From Duncaniella sp. (GTDB taxonomy: Bacteria > Bacteroidota > Bacteroidia > Bacteroidales > Muribaculaceae): a DNA stretch of 7,620 nucleotides. Below, one piece after another: positions 6,403-7,620 of this stretch (its first letter is position 1; each line of letters starts with the position of its first letter). The DNA is taken from positions 1 to 7,620 of the forward strand of contig NZ_JAIDEN010000032.1 of the NCBI RefSeq assembly GCF_029054785.1, given 5' to 3'. The notes under the pieces are model-generated. The model ran no database searches and was not told the DNA's origin. It saw only the letters and a program-made list of their open reading frames with translations. A program made the position numbers and the translations under genes.

Positions 6403-6410
6403 CACCCTCT
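6393..6410 (-). repeat. 18-bp repeat, copy 1 (inverted relative to 7500-7517)
   Basis: Read on the minus strand this is AGAGGGTGTTTAAAAACA, matching 16 of 18 bases with the plus-strand sequence at 7500-7517, including the first 11 without a mismatch. The two copies face away from each other and bracket the aqpZ segment. They resemble insertion-sequence ends, but no transposase is visible in the window. Confidence 0.55.
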
Positions 6411-6460
6411 AAAAAGTAACTATTCAGCGATTCAAACAGCTTGATTGCAAGCAAGTTGTA

Positions 6461-6480
6461 GGATGCTCCACGGAGCATCC
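6461..6480. repeat. Palindrome 1 inside the MITE-like element
   Basis: GGATGCTCC and GGAGCATCC form perfect 9-base arms around AC. Its centre is exactly 51 bases from that of the sister palindrome at 6512-6531, with 17 of 20 bases shared. In RNA it would fold as a stable 8-bp hairpin with a 4-base loop. Confidence 0.8.
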
Positions 6481-6511
6481 GCCGGTTTTATGGTTCATTA
6501 ACCTCGTTTTC

Positions 6512-6531
6512 GGATGCACCATGGTGCATCC
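6512..6531. repeat. Palindrome 2 inside the MITE-like element
   Basis: GGATGCACC and GGTGCATCC form perfect 9-base arms around AT. Relative to palindrome 1, one stem pair has flipped from T-A to A-T on both sides, so the dyad symmetry has been preserved through a paired change. Confidence 0.8.
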
Positions 6532-6609
6532 CTGCCCTGATAATGAGGCTCTTAGGTTGGCAATATTCGCTGAATAGTCACTCTAAAAAAAGTGGTATCG
6601 TATAAATAG

Positions 6610-6642
6610 CGCAGGGACACGAGTCGGGGCTGTGTCCCTGCG
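6610..6642 (-). terminator. Hairpin downstream of aqpZ, probable terminator
   Basis: A perfect 11-bp stem CGCAGGGACAC/GTGTCCCTGCG encloses an 11-base loop and starts 31 bases past the aqpZ stop. On the minus strand the bases that follow are A/T-rich (CTATTTATA), and a run of seven T comes only about 19 bases later. It is a strong structure in the right place but not a textbook intrinsic terminator. Confidence 0.6.
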
Positions 6643-6673
6643 GTTAATATCGTTGAGGCCGGCTGATCAAGGA

Positions 6674-7387
6674 TCAGTTGTCGGAACGGAGGCCTTTCCA
6701 GACATAGGCACTCAGCATGGCGCCGATGAAAGGAGCCACGATGAAGAGCCAGAGCTGGCTGAGGGGCACACAGTTGCCTTCGATCGCAGCGAAGATGGCC
6801 GGGCCGATCGAACGGGCCGGATTTACGGAAGTACCGGTGATGGGGATACAGGCGATGTGGACAAGCACAAGGGTCAGACCGATTGCAAGGCCTGCGAAGT
6901 TGCCTGCGCCTTTCTTCTCGTCAGTAGATCCGAGAACGACAAGGACGAAGATGAAGGTGAAGATCAGCTCGGCGAGGAATGCAGGCACGATGTTGCCGGG
7001 GAGGAAGCTGTTTGATCCGGTGGTCGTGGTGCTGTTGAACACGGCTTCCAGACCTGCTTCATTGCCGGTGTGGACAAGGATGTAGAGGACTGCTGAAGCG
7101 ATGATAGCTCCGATGCACTGGAAGAGCATGTAGCCTCCGGCCTCCTTGCCGCTCATGCGTCCGCTTGACCAGACGCCGAGAGTGATCGCGGGATTGATGT
7201 GGCAACCGGAGATGTTGCCGATAGTGTAGGCCATAGCTACAACAGAAAGACCGAAGGCCATAGCTACGCCAAGGGTTGTCACGCCATACCCGGTTGTTCC
7301 TAATCCGATACCGGCGAAGATTGCGCTGCCGCAACCCATGAGAACCAGAACGAAAGTTCCGATCATCTCTGCGAGATACTTTTTCAT
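6674..7387 (-). CDS. aqpZ: Aquaporin Z, water channel of the MIP family
   Basis: This is a 237-residue inner-membrane protein with six predicted membrane helices and two half-helices, forming tetrameric water pores for rapid osmotic adjustment. Both pore motifs are present: HINPA with NPA at 65-67 and SVNPAR with NPA at 189-191. The selectivity-filter residues inferred by comparison with E. coli AqpZ are F45, H177, T186 and R192, the set expected of a water-specific channel rather than a glycerol facilitator. GCGSAIFAG at 18-26 and the length (231 in E. coli) also fit. The start ATG at 7387 opens MKKYLAEMIGTFVLV, with the typical E7 and G10 of helix 1. A promoter lies at 7458-7489, giving a leader of about 65 bases. 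The gene is monocistronic and convergent with lpxB. The loop at 107-127 (rich in Thr, Ser and Asn) is presumably periplasmic. Confidence 0.96.
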   Translation of the reverse strand: MKKYLAEMIGTFVLVLMGCGSAIFAGIGLGTTGYGVTTLGVAMAFGLSVVAMAYTIGNISGCHINPAITLGVWSSGRMSGKEAGGYMLFQCIGAIIASAVLYILVHTGNEAGLEAVFNSTTTTGSNSFLPGNIVPAFLAELIFTFIFVLVVLGSTDEKKGAGNFAGLAIGLTLVLVHIACIPITGTSVNPARSIGPAIFAAIEGNCVPLSQLWLFIVAPFIGAMLSAYVWKGLRSDN

Positions 7388-7457
7388 AAAATAAACAGTT
7401 GGTTAGTGAGTAGTATATGAGACATTTGTTTTATGTCGGCCCGTAGGGTACTGAATG

Positions 7458-7489
7458 CAAATTAAAGGAAAATATTTCTAAATAGCAAA
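7458..7489 (-). promoter_or_regulatory. Promoter of aqpZ
   Basis: On the minus strand, TTTG at 7486-7489, 20 bases, then TTAATTTG at 7458-7465 (one mismatch to TAnnTTTG). Spacing is the same as at the tRNA and antiporter promoters. Transcription should begin near 7452-7454. Confidence 0.7.
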
Positions 7490-7499
7490 TCTTCCGATA

Positions 7500-7517
7500 A
7501 GAGGGTGTTTCATAACA
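7500..7517 (+). repeat. 18-bp repeat, copy 2
   Basis: AGAGGGTGTTTCATAACA on the plus strand matches copy 1 (6393-6410, minus strand) at 16 of 18 bases. It lies just upstream of the aqpZ -33 box and could be the outer end of an element continuing past the window. Confidence 0.55.
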
Positions 7518-7550
7518 AGAGTAAAAATCTGAGTGGTGTATTTTTTTAGA

Positions 7551-7613
7551 TAAATTGTTGTAAATGAGAAAGGAGCATAGCGAGCTATGCGACTGCCGAA
7601 TTTCAACAATTTA
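7551..7613. repeat. Nested inverted repeat with inner perfect hairpin
   Basis: Outer arms TAAATTGTTG (7551-7560) and CAACAATTTA (7604-7613) are perfect 10-base inverted repeats. Inside them GCATAGC (7575-7581) and GCTATGC (7584-7590) form a 7-bp hairpin around GA. It looks like a dispersed palindromic repeat or part of an element whose remainder is outside the window. Confidence 0.6.
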
Positions 7614-7620
7614 GCAAAAG

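Larger units (their letters stand above)
6416..6581. mobile_element. 166-bp MITE-like element with 15-bp inverted ends and 8-bp direct repeats
   Basis: The left end GTAACTATTCAGCGA (6416-6430) is the inverted repeat of the right end TCGCTGAATAGTCAC (6567-6581) with one mismatch in 15. The 8 bases outside each end are identical: TCTAAAAA at 6408-6415 and at 6582-6589. Terminal GTAA and an 8-bp target duplication are features of the IS66 family, so a non-autonomous derivative is a reasonable reading. There is no reading frame inside; it carries two 20-bp palindromes. The left target repeat overlaps the last bases of the 18-bp repeat at 6393-6410, so that repeat was there first. Confidence 0.6.
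6273..6673. other. Repeat-rich gene-free region between lpxB and aqpZ
   Basis: These 401 bases contain no credible gene. They hold hairpins behind each of the two convergent genes, a lone minus-strand promoter-like sequence, one copy of an 18-bp repeat, and a 166-bp element with terminal inverted repeats and two internal palindromes. All are listed separately. Confidence 0.8.
7388..7620. other. Gene-free region upstream of aqpZ
   Basis: It holds the aqpZ leader and promoter, the second copy of the 18-bp repeat (7500-7517) and a nested palindrome (7551-7613). No credible gene is seen before the window ends. Confidence 0.65.

Noticed and set aside
6458..6480. GTAG overlapping the foot of palindrome 1, as in REP elements copied by RAYT transposases
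   Set aside because: The GTAG overlaps the stem and is absent at palindrome 2, so a REP assignment is not supported.
7565..7614. Short reading frame through the nested palindrome (ATG at 7565, 16 codons)
   Set aside because: It runs through the hairpin, so its codons are dictated by the palindrome, and no translation signals are seen.

Overview
The window looks like chromosomal DNA from a member of the Bacteroidales. The main evidence is a repeated promoter pattern: TTTG, then 20 bases, then TAnnTTTG or a near match. This is the -33/-7 pattern of the Bacteroidota housekeeping sigma factor, and it lies upstream of the tRNA, the antiporter and the aquaporin (-7 box only at lpxB). Leaders are A/T-rich without obvious Shine-Dalgarno sites, the tRNA does not encode CCA, and coding DNA is moderately GC-rich. 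A Muribaculaceae-like genome would fit, but that family-level placement is inference.

Layout. 1-378: a CAT-anticodon tRNA on the minus strand with a clear promoter, then a gene-free stretch. 379-1866 (minus): a CPA1-type K+/H+ antiporter with a C-terminal RCK/TrkA_C domain. 2021-2773 (plus): an NfsA-type FMN nitroreductase, divergent from the antiporter and ending in a strong terminator that runs into the 3' end of the next gene. 2842-4167 (minus): a DEAD-box-type RNA helicase with a DbpA-like C-terminal domain and a DEYD Walker B motif. 4250-4939 (minus): an exported glucosaminidase-fold cell-wall hydrolase with an acidic tail, 82 bases upstream of the helicase gene and possibly co-transcribed with it. 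5079-6272 (plus): lpxB, lipid A disaccharide synthase, whose -7 box lies only 5 bases before the start codon. 6273-6673: a repeat-rich gene-free region. 6674-7387 (minus): aqpZ, a water channel, with its own promoter. 7388-7620: a gene-free region ending in a nested palindrome.

The genes are mostly independent housekeeping or envelope functions: ion homeostasis, water flux, outer-membrane lipid A synthesis, peptidoglycan turnover, RNA remodelling and flavin redox chemistry. I see no defence system, phage module, CRISPR array or biosynthetic cluster. The least ordinary DNA is in the gaps around aqpZ. A 166-bp element has 15-bp terminal inverted repeats, starts with GTAA and is flanked by matching 8-bp direct repeats. 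It looks like a non-autonomous IS66-type element and carries two covarying palindromes. A separate 18-bp motif occurs in inverted orientation on both sides of the aqpZ segment.

Three of the longest possible reading frames begin at TTG or GTG codons that I reject in favour of internal ATG codons. For the antiporter this is well supported, because the longer start lies inside its own promoter.
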